A stretch of 64,000 nucleotides of DNA from Akkermansia muciniphila (GTDB lineage: Bacteria > Verrucomicrobiota > Verrucomicrobiia > Limisphaerales > UBA9464). The position numbers were made by a program, and so were the translations under genes. The stretch covers positions 25,416 through 89,415 of the forward strand of contig CAMDGV010000010.1 in the NCBI GenBank assembly GCA_945898055.1, given 5' to 3'. Every line of letters starts with the position of its first letter. The first letter of the stretch is position 1. A model generated the notes under the pieces. That model was not told the DNA's origin and made no database searches. It worked only from the letters and a program-made list of their open reading frames with translations. Positions 54,008 through 63,233 of this stretch are shown piece after piece.

Positions 54008-55270
54008 ATGCATAAACTCATTTTTACTTTTCGGTGCGGCCCTAGATCTCTGATCTCACTTCTCCTCACGGGTAGCTTGATTCTCTCTCTCTCTTCACCC
54101 CTTTGCGCTCAACAACGCGGCGGGAGCCAAGGCGGCGGGGGCTTTGGCGGTTTCGGCGGTTTCGGCGGTTTCGGCGGGGGCCAAGGCGGTAATCGATCGG
54201 GATCCTCTGGGACCTCCTCGTCTCAGTATAATAATAATGGCACCGTTGGCACGGCCACTATCACCGTCGATCCACAAACCCATAATCTCATCGTTATCAC
54301 CGATGCCGCTACTAGCCTGCAAATCAGTAACGTCATCTCCAACCTCGATACCCCAAAACCTCAAGTGCTGATCAATGTGGTGTTCGTCGAGGTTCAAAGA
54401 AATAATTCCTCTGACATCGGGGTGGAAGGGGGTTGGGCAAAAAATAATGTCGGTAATGGCGTCGCAACTGGAGCTGGATCGGTCTTCGGTCTTTCTGGTC
54501 TCAATAGCGTCGCGACCAATGTCAATTCTCTCGGTCAACCTATCTCCACTGCTCTCACAACAGGCAGCGGTGGCACCGGAAGCGGCGGTCTCTATCAGAT
54601 CGCAGGTGCCGACTTTCAGGCCACTCTTCGCGCTGTCGCCAAGTCGGGCAAAGCTCAGATTCTTTCCCGACCTTCTATCATCGCTCGAGACGGTCAGCTA
54701 GCGAAGATTGTGGTCGGCCAAAAAGTACCACTTCCCAGTGGGATCAGCTACAGCGCGGCCGGCAACAACTCTATTCCCATTATTAATGTCACCTACTCCG
54801 ACATTGGGATTATCCTGAATGTGACCCCTTTCATCGGAGCGAATGGTCAAGTTGAAATGATTGTTCAACCGTCTATTTCCTCGGTTTCTCCCACCGAACG
54901 TCAGTCGCTTTCTCAAGATGTGTCGGCTCCCTATATCAACATACGCTCAGCCGATACGGTCGTTGTTACTCCTCATTCCAAGACTGTGGTTATCGGGGGT
55001 CTAATCTCGGATACCAAATCAGACGCCGACAGCAAAGTGCCTCTGCTCGGCGATATCCCCTACTTAGGGAACCTCTTTAAATCAAAGCAGAAAAGCACTT
55101 CCAAGACCGAACTGCTTATCTTTCTTACTCCTTATATCGTGGAAGCTCCCACCCAATTGGCCAGTCTGGGCAACGGAATTAGAGAGCGCTCTCAAATGCT
55201 GACCAATGCTTCTACTGAACAGGAACTCAACCGTTACCTCGAGCAACTCCCAGTTAAGAAGATTAAATAA
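54008..55270 (+). CDS. gspD: Secretin C-terminal half (pore domain), split GspD
   Basis: ATG 54008 gives 420 residues with its own signal peptide (LISLLLTGSLILSLSSPLCA, cleaved before QQR). A Gly/Phe repeat (GGFGGFGG) follows, then the second half of an N domain (ATITVDPQTHNLIVITDAAT, LQISNVISNLDTP), and the full secretin domain: VLINVVFVEVQRNN, ILSRPSIIARDGQLAKIVVGQ, VTPHSKTVVIGGLISD, VPLLGDIPYLGNLFKSK and the C-terminal TELLIFLTPYIV. The protein would form the outer-membrane ring. It starts 26 bases after the N-half stop, and together the two make one complete secretin. Confidence 0.88.
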   Translation: MHKLIFTFRCGPRSLISLLLTGSLILSLSSPLCAQQRGGSQGGGGFGGFGGFGGFGGGQGGNRSGSSGTSSSQYNNNGTVGTATITVDPQTHNLIVITDAATSLQISNVISNLDTPKPQVLINVVFVEVQRNNSSDIGVEGGWAKNNVGNGVATGAGSVFGLSGLNSVATNVNSLGQPISTALTTGSGGTGSGGLYQIAGADFQATLRAVAKSGKAQILSRPSIIARDGQLAKIVVGQKVPLPSGISYSAAGNNSIPIINVTYSDIGIILNVTPFIGANGQVEMIVQPSISSVSPTERQSLSQDVSAPYINIRSADTVVVTPHSKTVVIGGLISDTKSDADSKVPLLGDIPYLGNLFKSKQKSTSKTELLIFLTPYIVEAPTQLASLGNGIRERSQMLTNASTEQELNRYLEQLPVKKIK

Positions 55271-55325
55271 TCACCGGTCTACTCTTCCTCGTTCGCTGGG
55301 GCAAAGTCTGCTAAATGAGGAATTT

Positions 55326-55346
55326 TGCTGCATTTTTACTGCAGCA
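55326..55346. other. Hairpin between the secretin gene and the next gene
   Basis: TGCTGCA (55326-55332) pairs perfectly with TGCAGCA (55340-55346) around a seven-base loop. No T run follows on the plus strand, so a Rho-independent terminator is doubtful; a 5' leader structure is equally possible. Confidence 0.3.
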
Positions 55347-55385
55347 GGAAGAACCTAAACTCACTCCGTCAATTGACACGTCGCC

Positions 55386-57551
55386 ATGAGACTTGCCCTC
55401 TTTATCCTGATCACCGCCTTGTCCTCTGTCGCCTTTGCCGCAACACCGCTTTATCAGCAAATGGATTTCGGTCCGGCCCTTTTTTGGACTTATCAGGTGG
55501 GCTCAAATAATATCGCGCAAAAGGGCCTAGCAATCCAACTCGATGATGCCACTGGTGGAGTGAGCAAGGGTCGCGCTTGGATGGTTTACGATCACGATAC
55601 TCTCCGCGTCGCGGCGGCGACGACCGGTAACTTTATCGACTGGAAGGGCATCGCCTTCGATGGCAGTCACGGAACTCATACGAGCCTCACCGGCGAGAAT
55701 CATTTTTTGAATCCTCAAGGTCCAGGTTGGGCTTCGCCCGAGGGGCACTGGAATGATCCCCGCCTCACCGGACGCGACGGACGGCTTTTCGGACCGCTCC
55801 CCAAGGGATGGGCTCACTACAAAGGGCTTTATTTGCACGGTAATAAAGTCGTCATTGCTGCCACCGTCGGAGAAACTCTCGTGCTCGAATCTCCCAGTTG
55901 GATCGATAACGGAACAAGTCCTGTTTTCATTCGTACTTTGAATGTCGCAGCTTCCAAGAAACCACTTCTTCTCCGAGTCGCTCCCGTCTCGGTCAACGTG
56001 ACTCTCACCGGCGCTGGTTCTTTGAAGCAAGAAATGGGCTTCTGGTTGGCAACGCTTCCTGGCGGATCCAAGACTCGCTTGTTCATTTCACGATCCAGCC
56101 CCGCTTCTCTAACTCAACTCGCCCAAACCCCTTCGACCTCTCTTGATCTCGAACCGCTCACTCACGGAGGGCCAAGGCGTTGGTCGGAGGATGTCTTCAC
56201 TACTTCCGAAATAGAAAAAACAGACGGTCCTTTCATCACCGACACCTTCAAACTTCCAGTTGAAAATCCGTGGCAAAGTTGGATTCGCCCTGGGGGCTTT
56301 GATTTCACACCCGACGGAACGGCAGCCATCGTCGCTACTTGGAACGGCGACGTGTGGCGCGTCGATGGATTGATGTCACCCGCGCCCTCAGCCCTGCGCT
56401 GGCGACGATTAGTCAGCGGCCTCTTCCAACCACTGGGAGTCAAGTTTCGTGGCACCGACTTATTTATCACCTGCCGTGACCAACTGGTTCGATTGCGCGA
56501 TCTAAATGGCGATGGAGAAACAGACTTTATCGAAAGCTTCAATAACGACCATCAAGTCACAGAGCACTTCCACGAATTTGCGATGGGACTTCAAGTTGAT
56601 ACCCTAGGAAATTTCTATTACGCCAAATCAGCGCGTCACGCTCTGCCAGCACTCGTACCGCATCACGGCACCTTACTAAAAGTCAGTGCCGATGGGGGGA
56701 AAACAGAGATTCTTGCGAACGGTTTTCGTGCTGCCAACGGGGTATGCCTCAATGAGGACGGCACCTTTTTTGTCACTGACCAAGAGGGCCACTGGACCCC
56801 AAAAAACCGCATCAATCGAGTCAAACCAGGAGGCTTCTACGGAAATATTTTCGGCTATACGCAGGTAACTGACCGGTCCGATACCGCGATGGAACAACCG
56901 ATGGTCTGGATTACTAACACCAAGGACCGCAGCCCGGCAGAACTGGTTTGGATACCTAAGAACGCGTGGGGTTCCCTCGGTGGTTCGTTATTGAACCTCA
57001 GTTACGGTACCGGTCGCCCCTTTATTGTGCCGCACGAAGAAGTCGGTGAACACTGGCAAGGCGCTGTCTGTGAACTACCTCTCAACGCTTTCAGTACAGG
57101 TATTATGCGCGGGCGCTTTGCCCCTGATGGCGCTCTTTACACCTGCGGCCTCTTCAGTTGGGCAGGTAATGCAACGGCCCCAGGCGGCTTTCATCGCATC
57201 CGGCGAAGCGAAAAAAATGCAGACATGCCCTTAAAGATTCATGCCGCGAAAGGTGTTCTCTCTATTACCTTCAGCGACCCACTCAACCCCACTAGTGTGA
57301 CCGCTGAAGCTTTTGCGCTCAAGATTTGGTCCCTTAAACGCAGTGCCAATTACGGGTCTCAACATTATGGCGAACGCGCCCTCGAAATCAAAGGTGCCCG
57401 TCTAAATGCAGACTCTCGGACGGTGCTTCTAGACGTCCCCACCCTCGCTCCCACCCAATGCTATGAACTCAAGATGCATCTCCCATCAGCCGATGGGGGG
57501 ACCCTTGTTCGGTCTATGCACGGAACAGTGCATCAACTAGCTGATCACTGA
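55386..57551 (+). CDS. DUF6797-like secreted beta-propeller protein
   Basis: A 721-residue exported protein (signal MRLALFILITALSSVAFA). An N-terminal domain typical of DUF6797 proteins (LYQQMDFGPALFWTYQVG, WMVYDHDTLRVAAATTGNFI, FDGSHGTHTSLTGE) occupies about 20-270. A propeller of NHL/glucose-dehydrogenase type follows (VDGLMSPAPSALRWRRLVSG, RDLNGDGETDFIESFNNDHQ, GFYGNIFGYTQV), about 290-610, then a C-terminal beta domain. Unlike many PVC relatives it has no CxxCH motif. Enzymatic role unknown. It follows the T2SS run by 115 bases on the same strand. Confidence 0.82.
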   Translation: MRLALFILITALSSVAFAATPLYQQMDFGPALFWTYQVGSNNIAQKGLAIQLDDATGGVSKGRAWMVYDHDTLRVAAATTGNFIDWKGIAFDGSHGTHTSLTGENHFLNPQGPGWASPEGHWNDPRLTGRDGRLFGPLPKGWAHYKGLYLHGNKVVIAATVGETLVLESPSWIDNGTSPVFIRTLNVAASKKPLLLRVAPVSVNVTLTGAGSLKQEMGFWLATLPGGSKTRLFISRSSPASLTQLAQTPSTSLDLEPLTHGGPRRWSEDVFTTSEIEKTDGPFITDTFKLPVENPWQSWIRPGGFDFTPDGTAAIVATWNGDVWRVDGLMSPAPSALRWRRLVSGLFQPLGVKFRGTDLFITCRDQLVRLRDLNGDGETDFIESFNNDHQVTEHFHEFAMGLQVDTLGNFYYAKSARHALPALVPHHGTLLKVSADGGKTEILANGFRAANGVCLNEDGTFFVTDQEGHWTPKNRINRVKPGGFYGNIFGYTQVTDRSDTAMEQPMVWITNTKDRSPAELVWIPKNAWGSLGGSLLNLSYGTGRPFIVPHEEVGEHWQGAVCELPLNAFSTGIMRGRFAPDGALYTCGLFSWAGNATAPGGFHRIRRSEKNADMPLKIHAAKGVLSITFSDPLNPTSVTAEAFALKIWSLKRSANYGSQHYGERALEIKGARLNADSRTVLLDVPTLAPTQCYELKMHLPSADGGTLVRSMHGTVHQLADH

Positions 57552-57769
57552 AGAGCCGAAGTTGATTCGGATTTTGTTCGTCAAGAAGACCCTTGGAGAA
57601 TTCCACACTCCTCGCCAGAAACTGAGACTCTGCTTTCGATAAGCTGACCGCAAATTGCTTGGTTGCTGCCCGACTTTGAGAGCCTCACTCCCCTCCTAGC
57701 CAGACCAGAGTGCCTGATCCTAGGCGCTGAACGCAAAGCCACCTAACCCAACCGACCCAACCGACTTAT

Positions 57770-57947
57770 CCCAAAAAAGAATTTTGACCCGATGACGACG
57801 CTACTTGCTGAAGACAAAAAGGTGACCCGAAAGAGGATCCAATTGCAGCGAACTGCGACCCACCCCGGCCAGCGAATCGAAGGACTTGCGAAGATCGGTC
57901 TGATCGGCCGTGAGATAGACCCGAGTGTTGGAGAGAAAGCTCAGCAT
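57770..57947 (-). pseudogene. IS66-family TnpB (Orf2) remnant
   Basis: Minus-strand ATG 57947 opens MLSFLSNTRVYLTADQTDLR, KSFDSLAGV and LDPLSGHLFVFSK, then an in-frame TAG, then RRHRVKILFW: the IS66 Orf2 pattern TRVYL...TDMRKSFDGL...PLSGHLFVF...RRDRVKILYW. Similarity stops around 57770. The tnpA and tnpC genes were not found nearby. Confidence 0.85.
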
Positions 57948-58220
57948 CTGGGAAGAATATTAAGAATGGACCGCAAGATTGAGGGATCCAAACTTGGGGC
58001 AGTCGAAGGGCCCAACCGGATGGGTCAACACTTTCCGGCCCGACGGCAGAACTCGCCGAGGCTGACGGCGTGCAGGGCACGGGAACGAAGGCCAGACTGT
58101 TTTGGGAGGCGATGGAATGGGTGGGCTGCGGTGACTATATTGGAGGAGTGATCGGTAGCCAGCGAGCCAGCGCTGGACAATCCGTCACAGTCAAACTCTT
58201 CCAGAAGCCGTCGCTTCCGA
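57948..58220. other. Intergenic region, no gene recognised
   Basis: Together with 57552-57769 this makes a gap of about 670 bases between the DUF6797-like gene and the lipoprotein gene, holding only the IS66 relic. Overlapping open frames on both strands here have no recognisable content. Confidence 0.4.
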
Positions 58221-58781
58221 TCATCTGACGGTCGGCGTAGAACTGACTGGAGCCGCCTGACTCCTGATTGATCCGCGCAGTGCCAGTCGAATATCACCCG
58301 CACTGATTCGAACCTCGTTAGGATCCTTAACTAAAGCTTTCAGAGTGTAGTTTGTCTGCCAGGGCAAAAATCCGGTTCGCCGAATCACCAAACCTAGATC
58401 CAAAGGTCTTTCACCGATTGAGAAAAGAAGAGCTACCTTTCGGGTGGGCAGCGAAAATCGACCGTCCGAAGTCGTCCTCTCTTCATCCTGCAGGAGCATC
58501 ATCGTTTCCGCCCCCTTCCTGAATCCTCCAGTGGGTTGACGCAGAGAAACAATCCGACGATCCACCCGAGCTCCAGCAATGGGTTCCCCTGTATCCGCAC
58601 GGACCACACGACCGCTAATCATCGGTGCTGTCACCTCTAGAGAGGGCCCTCGCAAAGAGGCGCATCCTGTCAAAAAGACCCATCCAAGGAGCCAGAGTGG
58701 ATAGCTGATCCTGCGGAAAAAACTAACCAAAAAACCCTCGATGGATTCAGCGTCAGCGGGGAATAAACCAAAAGGTTTCAT
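58221..58781 (-). CDS. Lipoprotein with carboxypeptidase-regulatory-like domain
   Basis: A 186-residue protein. A long N region precedes the hydrophobic segment ISYPLWLLGWVFLTGC, whose LTGC is a lipobox with Cys near residue 40. A beta-sandwich of the CarboxypepD_reg type follows: ISGRVVRADTGEPIAGARV near 55 and TTSDGRFSLPT near 105. Such domains are structural or binding modules. The start could be at a later ATG, since the first 25 residues are not conserved signal. No neighbour suggests a function. Confidence 0.7.
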   Translation of the reverse strand: MKPFGLFPADAESIEGFLVSFFRRISYPLWLLGWVFLTGCASLRGPSLEVTAPMISGRVVRADTGEPIAGARVDRRIVSLRQPTGGFRKGAETMMLLQDEERTTSDGRFSLPTRKVALLFSIGERPLDLGLVIRRTGFLPWQTNYTLKALVKDPNEVRISAGDIRLALRGSIRSQAAPVSSTPTVR

Positions 58782-58904
58782 GAATGTTCGTTGCCCTTTG
58801 ATGCGCCACGGAGTTCGGAGGTATAGAAAACCAGACGGGAGTGACCGATCAAGAAAGTGATGATAATTCTAAGGGTGCTTCAACTAAAGATGGATCTAAG
58901 GCTC

Positions 58905-59327
58905 TCAACCGCCTCCAAGTTCGGGAGCCAGAACTTCGGGAGGGATAGCCCCTCCGAGAGCTCGACGAATAGCTGTGATAAAAACTTCCATCACAAACGG
59001 CTTTTCCAAGACCTCTTTAACCCCAAAGGCTCGGGCCAGTTTTAGATAACCTTCCGCCTTTAACCTTCCGCCTCCCGACATCGCAATAATCGGCAAAGCT
59101 GGATAGTCCTTCCGGATTTTCAATATCAATTCTATCCCTTCAACGTTCGGCATCAGGAGGTCAGTGATCAGTAAGTTAAAGCTTTGCTGGCTCAGTTTTT
59201 TGATAGCCTCACTTCCATCGCTTGCCGTGACCACATCCATCCCAGAACGGAGAATGGCCTTCTCCAAAAGGGCACGAAGATCCGCAGCATCGTCGACGAG
59301 TAGTATAGTGACTTTGAACTCACTCAT
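58905..59327 (-). CDS. Stand-alone response regulator receiver (CheY-like) protein
   Basis: A 140-residue single receiver domain. The acidic pair is in LLVDDAADL near 10-18, the phospho-acceptor Asp in LLITDLLMP near 56, the conserved Ser in IIAMSGGGR near 84 and the Lys in VLEKPF near 108. There is no output domain; a short Pro/Gly tail ends the protein. Without a linked histidine kinase its partner is unknown. Confidence 0.9.
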   Translation of the reverse strand: MSEFKVTILLVDDAADLRALLEKAILRSGMDVVTASDGSEAIKKLSQQSFNLLITDLLMPNVEGIELILKIRKDYPALPIIAMSGGGRLKAEGYLKLARAFGVKEVLEKPFVMEVFITAIRRALGGAIPPEVLAPELGGG

Positions 59328-59517
59328 TTTTTGAACAATTCAATTAAATACTAAACGTGGGACGCTAATTTATCAAGGAAATCAGTCTTTAAAACAACAG
59401 GGCGAATACCGACTTCTTGCGCTTGACTCAGCAGATCCTCTGCAAAAAATCTCGTGCTCGAGACCCCGATGAGATTGGGGGGAGTTTAATCTCAACCACA
59501 AAATTTAATCCTGACAA

Positions 59518-60008
59518 GTCTGGCATGGCTGCATGAAGCTCGATCTGAGCAATGCGGGCTTGGCTAGGATTGGTTTTTGGGCCTGAGATTTCATCGGGCG
59601 ACTCGACGGGTAACGAGACGGATCGCCTTCCAGCGGTCAAACTGATTCTCTGCGGTCCAGTCCCTGGAAGTGGCTTCACGCTTGGCCCGACCCTCGGCCC
59701 AGACCTGCTTGTAGACCTTGGAAAGACGGCGAAAAATCCCTAGGACACCAGCCGCGTTGGGTTGACGCACTCGGCTTTCATCCTCGCGCTAGGCTACGTC
59801 CAGCGTGTGGTGGCTGCGGTTCTCGATGCCCCACCGCCCCTGTTCGAAGTCCAACCATTCAGCGTCACTCAACTCGCCCTTTTCCCTGTCCGTCAATTCG
59901 AAGCAACCTCGCTTAGAGACGGTGAAGAATTCGAATGTCTTTTCATGGGGAGAGGCCTACTTTGAACTTTGTTCCGAGCGGCCGCTAGCTCTCATGCCAT
60001 CTATCAGT
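59518..60008 (-). mobile_element. ISAs1-family relic, copy B (largest)
   Basis: The minus strand reads FEFFTVSKRGCFELTDREKG, then RWGIENRSHHTLDVA, a TAG stop, REDESRVRQPNAAGVLGIFR, RLSKVYKQ and REATSRDWTAENQFDRW, to a TGA at 59590-59592. This is the C-terminal third of an ISAs1 transposase (RWxIENxxHxxLDVxFxEDxSRxR motif) with an internal stop and another stop upstream. Its 3' flank (59518-59589) is shared with 35388-35460 and its 5' end with 42812-42866. Inactive. Confidence 0.8.
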
Positions 60009-60308
60009 TTGACGCTTTAAAGGGTGAGTTTTGATATTTATTCTGAGCAAGAAACTCAAAATCAAGGCTCTTTGGCGACCGCCGATTTACAGGAACGAGA
60101 TGAGACTTCATCGTGTGACACCGCTGATCTGTTAGCTCACCAAGCGAACTTCACCCTCGCCCGCTCACCCCGCTTTCATTTAACTTTCTCACTCGGTTTC
60201 GTTCCACCTTTAAACCTTTGTCGCCAACGCTGCCCCTGCCTCTACCGGCGGGCCACCTGTGTCGCGACGGGGCCCGTCGGTGGTTGATCCCGGTTAAACC
60301 ACTTTAAA
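60009..60308. other. Intergenic region upstream of alaS
   Basis: About 300 bases after the ISAs1 relic. An open frame at 60024-60287 has no recognisable features and is Cys- and Arg-rich in a way typical of non-coding sequence. The alaS promoter is expected here but was not identified. Confidence 0.4.
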
Positions 60309-63041
60309 ATGACGTCCGCTCAGATCCGCCAATCGTTCCTGGACTTCTTCCGGTCCAAACAACACACCATCGTCCGCAGCTCCAGTCTGATGCCGGATAG
60401 CCCAAACTTGCTCTTCACCAATGCCGGGATGAATCAATTCGTCCCTATCTTTCTTGGTGAACGAAAAGCCGATGTCTCCCGCTGGGGCGGTGCTCTTCCA
60501 TCACTTGATTCCCGCGCTGCCGATACTCAAAAATGCATCCGTGCCGGGGGGAAACACAACGACCTCGATGACGTCGGGCTCGATACCTATCACCATACCT
60601 TTTTTGAAATGTTGGGGAATTGGTCCTTTGGTGATTATTTCAAAAAAGATGCTATCGATTGGGCTTGGGAACTCGTCATCGATATCTGGAATTTCCCGCC
60701 CCACCGCGTCTACGCGACTATCTACCAACCCAACGCCACCAAAAATGATCCAGCCGACCGCGATCAAGAGGCATGGGAGCTTTGGGCCACTAAGTTTCGC
60801 GCCGTGGGCCTCGATCCTGCCATCCATATCGTTAACGGGGGCAAAAAGGATAATTTTTGGATGATGGGTGAAACCGGTCCGTGTGGTCCCTGCACCGAAA
60901 TTCACGTGGATCTCCGCCCTGGCCCTCGTGAAACGAATTCAGAAACACAAGCCTCCGGCGCAACTCTGGTCAACGGGTCAGACTCTCGCTGTATCGAGAT
61001 CTGGAATAATGTCTTCATCCAATATAATGCCAATCCCGATGGGACTTTCACCTCACTCCCAGCTCAACATGTCGATACCGGTATGGGCTTCGAACGGGTT
61101 ACCTCGATTATTCAAGGGACCAAGGGCCTGACCGACTTCGAAAACGCCAAAATATCAAACTACGAAACCGATATATTTCGACCAATTTTTGACGAAATTG
61201 GAAAGCTCAGCGGAAAAAAATACGGATCAACATTACCTAAAAGTGGCAGCACTGGAGATACCGTCCAAGAACGGGAAGATGTCGCCTTCCGCGTCATTGC
61301 TGACCACATTCGCACCCTCAGCTTTGCCATCGCAGACGGTATTCAACCGGGCAATAGCGATCGCAACTACGTCCTCCGTCGCATTCTCCGCCGGGCCGTT
61401 AAATATGGGCGCACTCTCGGATTTCGTGAACCCTTCTTTTTCAAGCTGGTTGATATCCTTGCTCAGACGATGGGCGACGTCTTTCCCGAAATTCGAACGC
61501 GCCAACAGCAGGTCAAAGATGTCCTCAAACGGGAGGAAGAAGCTTTTAACCGAACACTCGACCGAGGAATCGTCCTCTTTAACGAGGCAACCGCCGCTGG
61601 CAATATCTCAGGCGCTTGCGCTTTCAAACTCTACGACGAACAGGGGTTCCCTCTCGACCTTACTCAACTAATGGCGCGCGAGCGTGGACTCTCGGTTGAT
61701 GTTGACGGCTTCCAATCCCTGATGGAACAACAGAAGTCAATGGCCCGTGCTTCCCAAAAGAAACAGGTCATTGAACTCTCCCAAATCGAAACAAAGACGC
61801 CCACTCCGTTTATCGGCTATGACCTACTAGAAACCTCTGCTCAGGTGCTAGAAGTGGTCGAACTCAAGGATCAAACGGCGGTGATTTTGGATAAATCTGT
61901 CTGTTATGCCGAAATGGGTGGTCAAGTCGGCGATACCGGCGAACTTATCGGTTCAGGTCAACTTTGGCGGATCGCCACGACCCAGAAATCAGGCACAACT
62001 TGGCTTCACTTTATCGAGGGCGGCGACAGCCCAAACCTCGGTTCACAGGTCGCTCTGCGGGTCGATGCTCATCGACGACGGGCCATTGAACGTCATCACA
62101 CGGTCACCCACATCCTCCACTGGGCCTTACATGAAGTGGCCAGTCACGATGCTTCGCAAAAGGGATCCAATGTCACGCCTGACAAGCTAACCTTCGATTT
62201 CAATAATGCTCCACTCACCCCACAGCAGGTCATCGATATCGAGAAATTAGTAAATGAACGCATCCTCGAGAATTCCAGCGTCAGTTGGGTCGAAGTGCCA
62301 CATACTGAGGTGAAATCGCGCAAGGAAGTGATGCAGTTCTTCGGCGATAAATACGGCGATATTGTCCGCGTTGTTCAGATTGGCGGCAAGAGTCACGCTT
62401 TCGACGGTTATTCTATGGAGCTTTGCGGCGGTACCCACACCCGATCGACGGGTGAGATTGGCTTGTTCCGAATTTTAGCCGAATCAGCTGTGGCCGCTGG
62501 GGTCCGACGTATCGAAGCGATTGCTGGCCTGCCAGCCTACAACAAGGCCCGGAGCGATGAAGCCTTGATTCGTTCCTTCGCTTCCAAATTAAATACGCCA
62601 CTGGTCGAATTAGAGAAGAAACTGGACGCTCTACTGGCTCACTCCCGCGAGTTAGAAAAGAATCTTAAGGCGGCGGCTCAACGGGAAGCTTCCGCCCGAG
62701 CCTTCGATCTCATCGCGGGTGCTGAGATTGTCAATGGCACACCGATGATCGTCGCCAACCTCGGTAGCACTGATGGCGACACTCTGCAAAACGTCGTCGA
62801 CTCCCTTAAATCACAGTTTCAAGGGCTAATTGTTCTCGGTGGACATACCAACGGTACCGTTGCCTTGGTCGCGGCGGTCACTCCTCAGTTCACGTCCAAG
62901 GTCCAAGCTGGAAAAATCATCCAAATGATCGCCCCACTGGTAGGCGGTAAAGGCGGTGGCAAACCGGATAACGCTCGAGGCGGCGGCAAAGATCCATCCC
63001 AACTCGAGGCGGCACTCTCTCAGGTGAGGTCTCTAGTGTAA
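60309..63041 (+). CDS. alaS: Alanyl-tRNA synthetase
   Basis: A 910-residue class II synthetase. Start MTSAQIRQSFLDFFRSKQH; motif 2 region TYHHTFFEMLGNWSFGDYFK near 98; class II motif 3 DNRNY-like GNSDRNYVLRRILRRAVKYG near 352. The editing domain has HHTVTHILH near 594 and the zinc-site ELCGGTHTRSTGEIG near 704. The C-terminal C-Ala (DHHA1-like) domain ends GGKGGGKPDNARGGGKD. Length is slightly above the Escherichia coli 876. Confidence 0.97.
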   Translation: MTSAQIRQSFLDFFRSKQHTIVRSSSLMPDSPNLLFTNAGMNQFVPIFLGERKADVSRWGGALPSLDSRAADTQKCIRAGGKHNDLDDVGLDTYHHTFFEMLGNWSFGDYFKKDAIDWAWELVIDIWNFPPHRVYATIYQPNATKNDPADRDQEAWELWATKFRAVGLDPAIHIVNGGKKDNFWMMGETGPCGPCTEIHVDLRPGPRETNSETQASGATLVNGSDSRCIEIWNNVFIQYNANPDGTFTSLPAQHVDTGMGFERVTSIIQGTKGLTDFENAKISNYETDIFRPIFDEIGKLSGKKYGSTLPKSGSTGDTVQEREDVAFRVIADHIRTLSFAIADGIQPGNSDRNYVLRRILRRAVKYGRTLGFREPFFFKLVDILAQTMGDVFPEIRTRQQQVKDVLKREEEAFNRTLDRGIVLFNEATAAGNISGACAFKLYDEQGFPLDLTQLMARERGLSVDVDGFQSLMEQQKSMARASQKKQVIELSQIETKTPTPFIGYDLLETSAQVLEVVELKDQTAVILDKSVCYAEMGGQVGDTGELIGSGQLWRIATTQKSGTTWLHFIEGGDSPNLGSQVALRVDAHRRRAIERHHTVTHILHWALHEVASHDASQKGSNVTPDKLTFDFNNAPLTPQQVIDIEKLVNERILENSSVSWVEVPHTEVKSRKEVMQFFGDKYGDIVRVVQIGGKSHAFDGYSMELCGGTHTRSTGEIGLFRILAESAVAAGVRRIEAIAGLPAYNKARSDEALIRSFASKLNTPLVELEKKLDALLAHSRELEKNLKAAAQREASARAFDLIAGAEIVNGTPMIVANLGSTDGDTLQNVVDSLKSQFQGLIVLGGHTNGTVALVAAVTPQFTSKVQAGKIIQMIAPLVGGKGGGKPDNARGGGKDPSQLEAALSQVRSLV

Positions 63042-63109
63042 CCGAGACCTAATTAGAGAAAACGTCGCTTTTGCTAATCACCACCGGAGGGCGTTAGAAT
63101 CTGAACTCT

Positions 63110-63181
63110 ATGAGTGAATTTCCCCCCCGAATACTCTTGATCGGTACTCGCCGCCCTCGAGATGGGTCAAAGACTTTCTGA
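63110..63181 (+). pseudogene. Short truncated ORF after alaS
   Basis: ATG 63110 gives 23 residues beginning MSEFPPRILLIGTRRP before TGA 63179-63181. It looks like the first residues of a longer protein cut by the transposase-related sequence that follows. Too short to identify. Confidence 0.2.
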
Positions 63182-63233
63182 GACGTCACATATTTGACAT
63201 AAACCTGTAACCTTCGAGAAAGATAAAGAAGGT

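Noticed and set aside
57766..58151. Overlapping open frames on both strands (104 and 119 codons)
   Set aside because: The real signal in this stretch is an IS66 Orf2 relic in a third frame; these frames are shadows or chance.
60024..60287. 87-codon plus-strand ORF before alaS
   Set aside because: No ribosome site, odd Cys/Arg composition and no family; probably non-coding leader.
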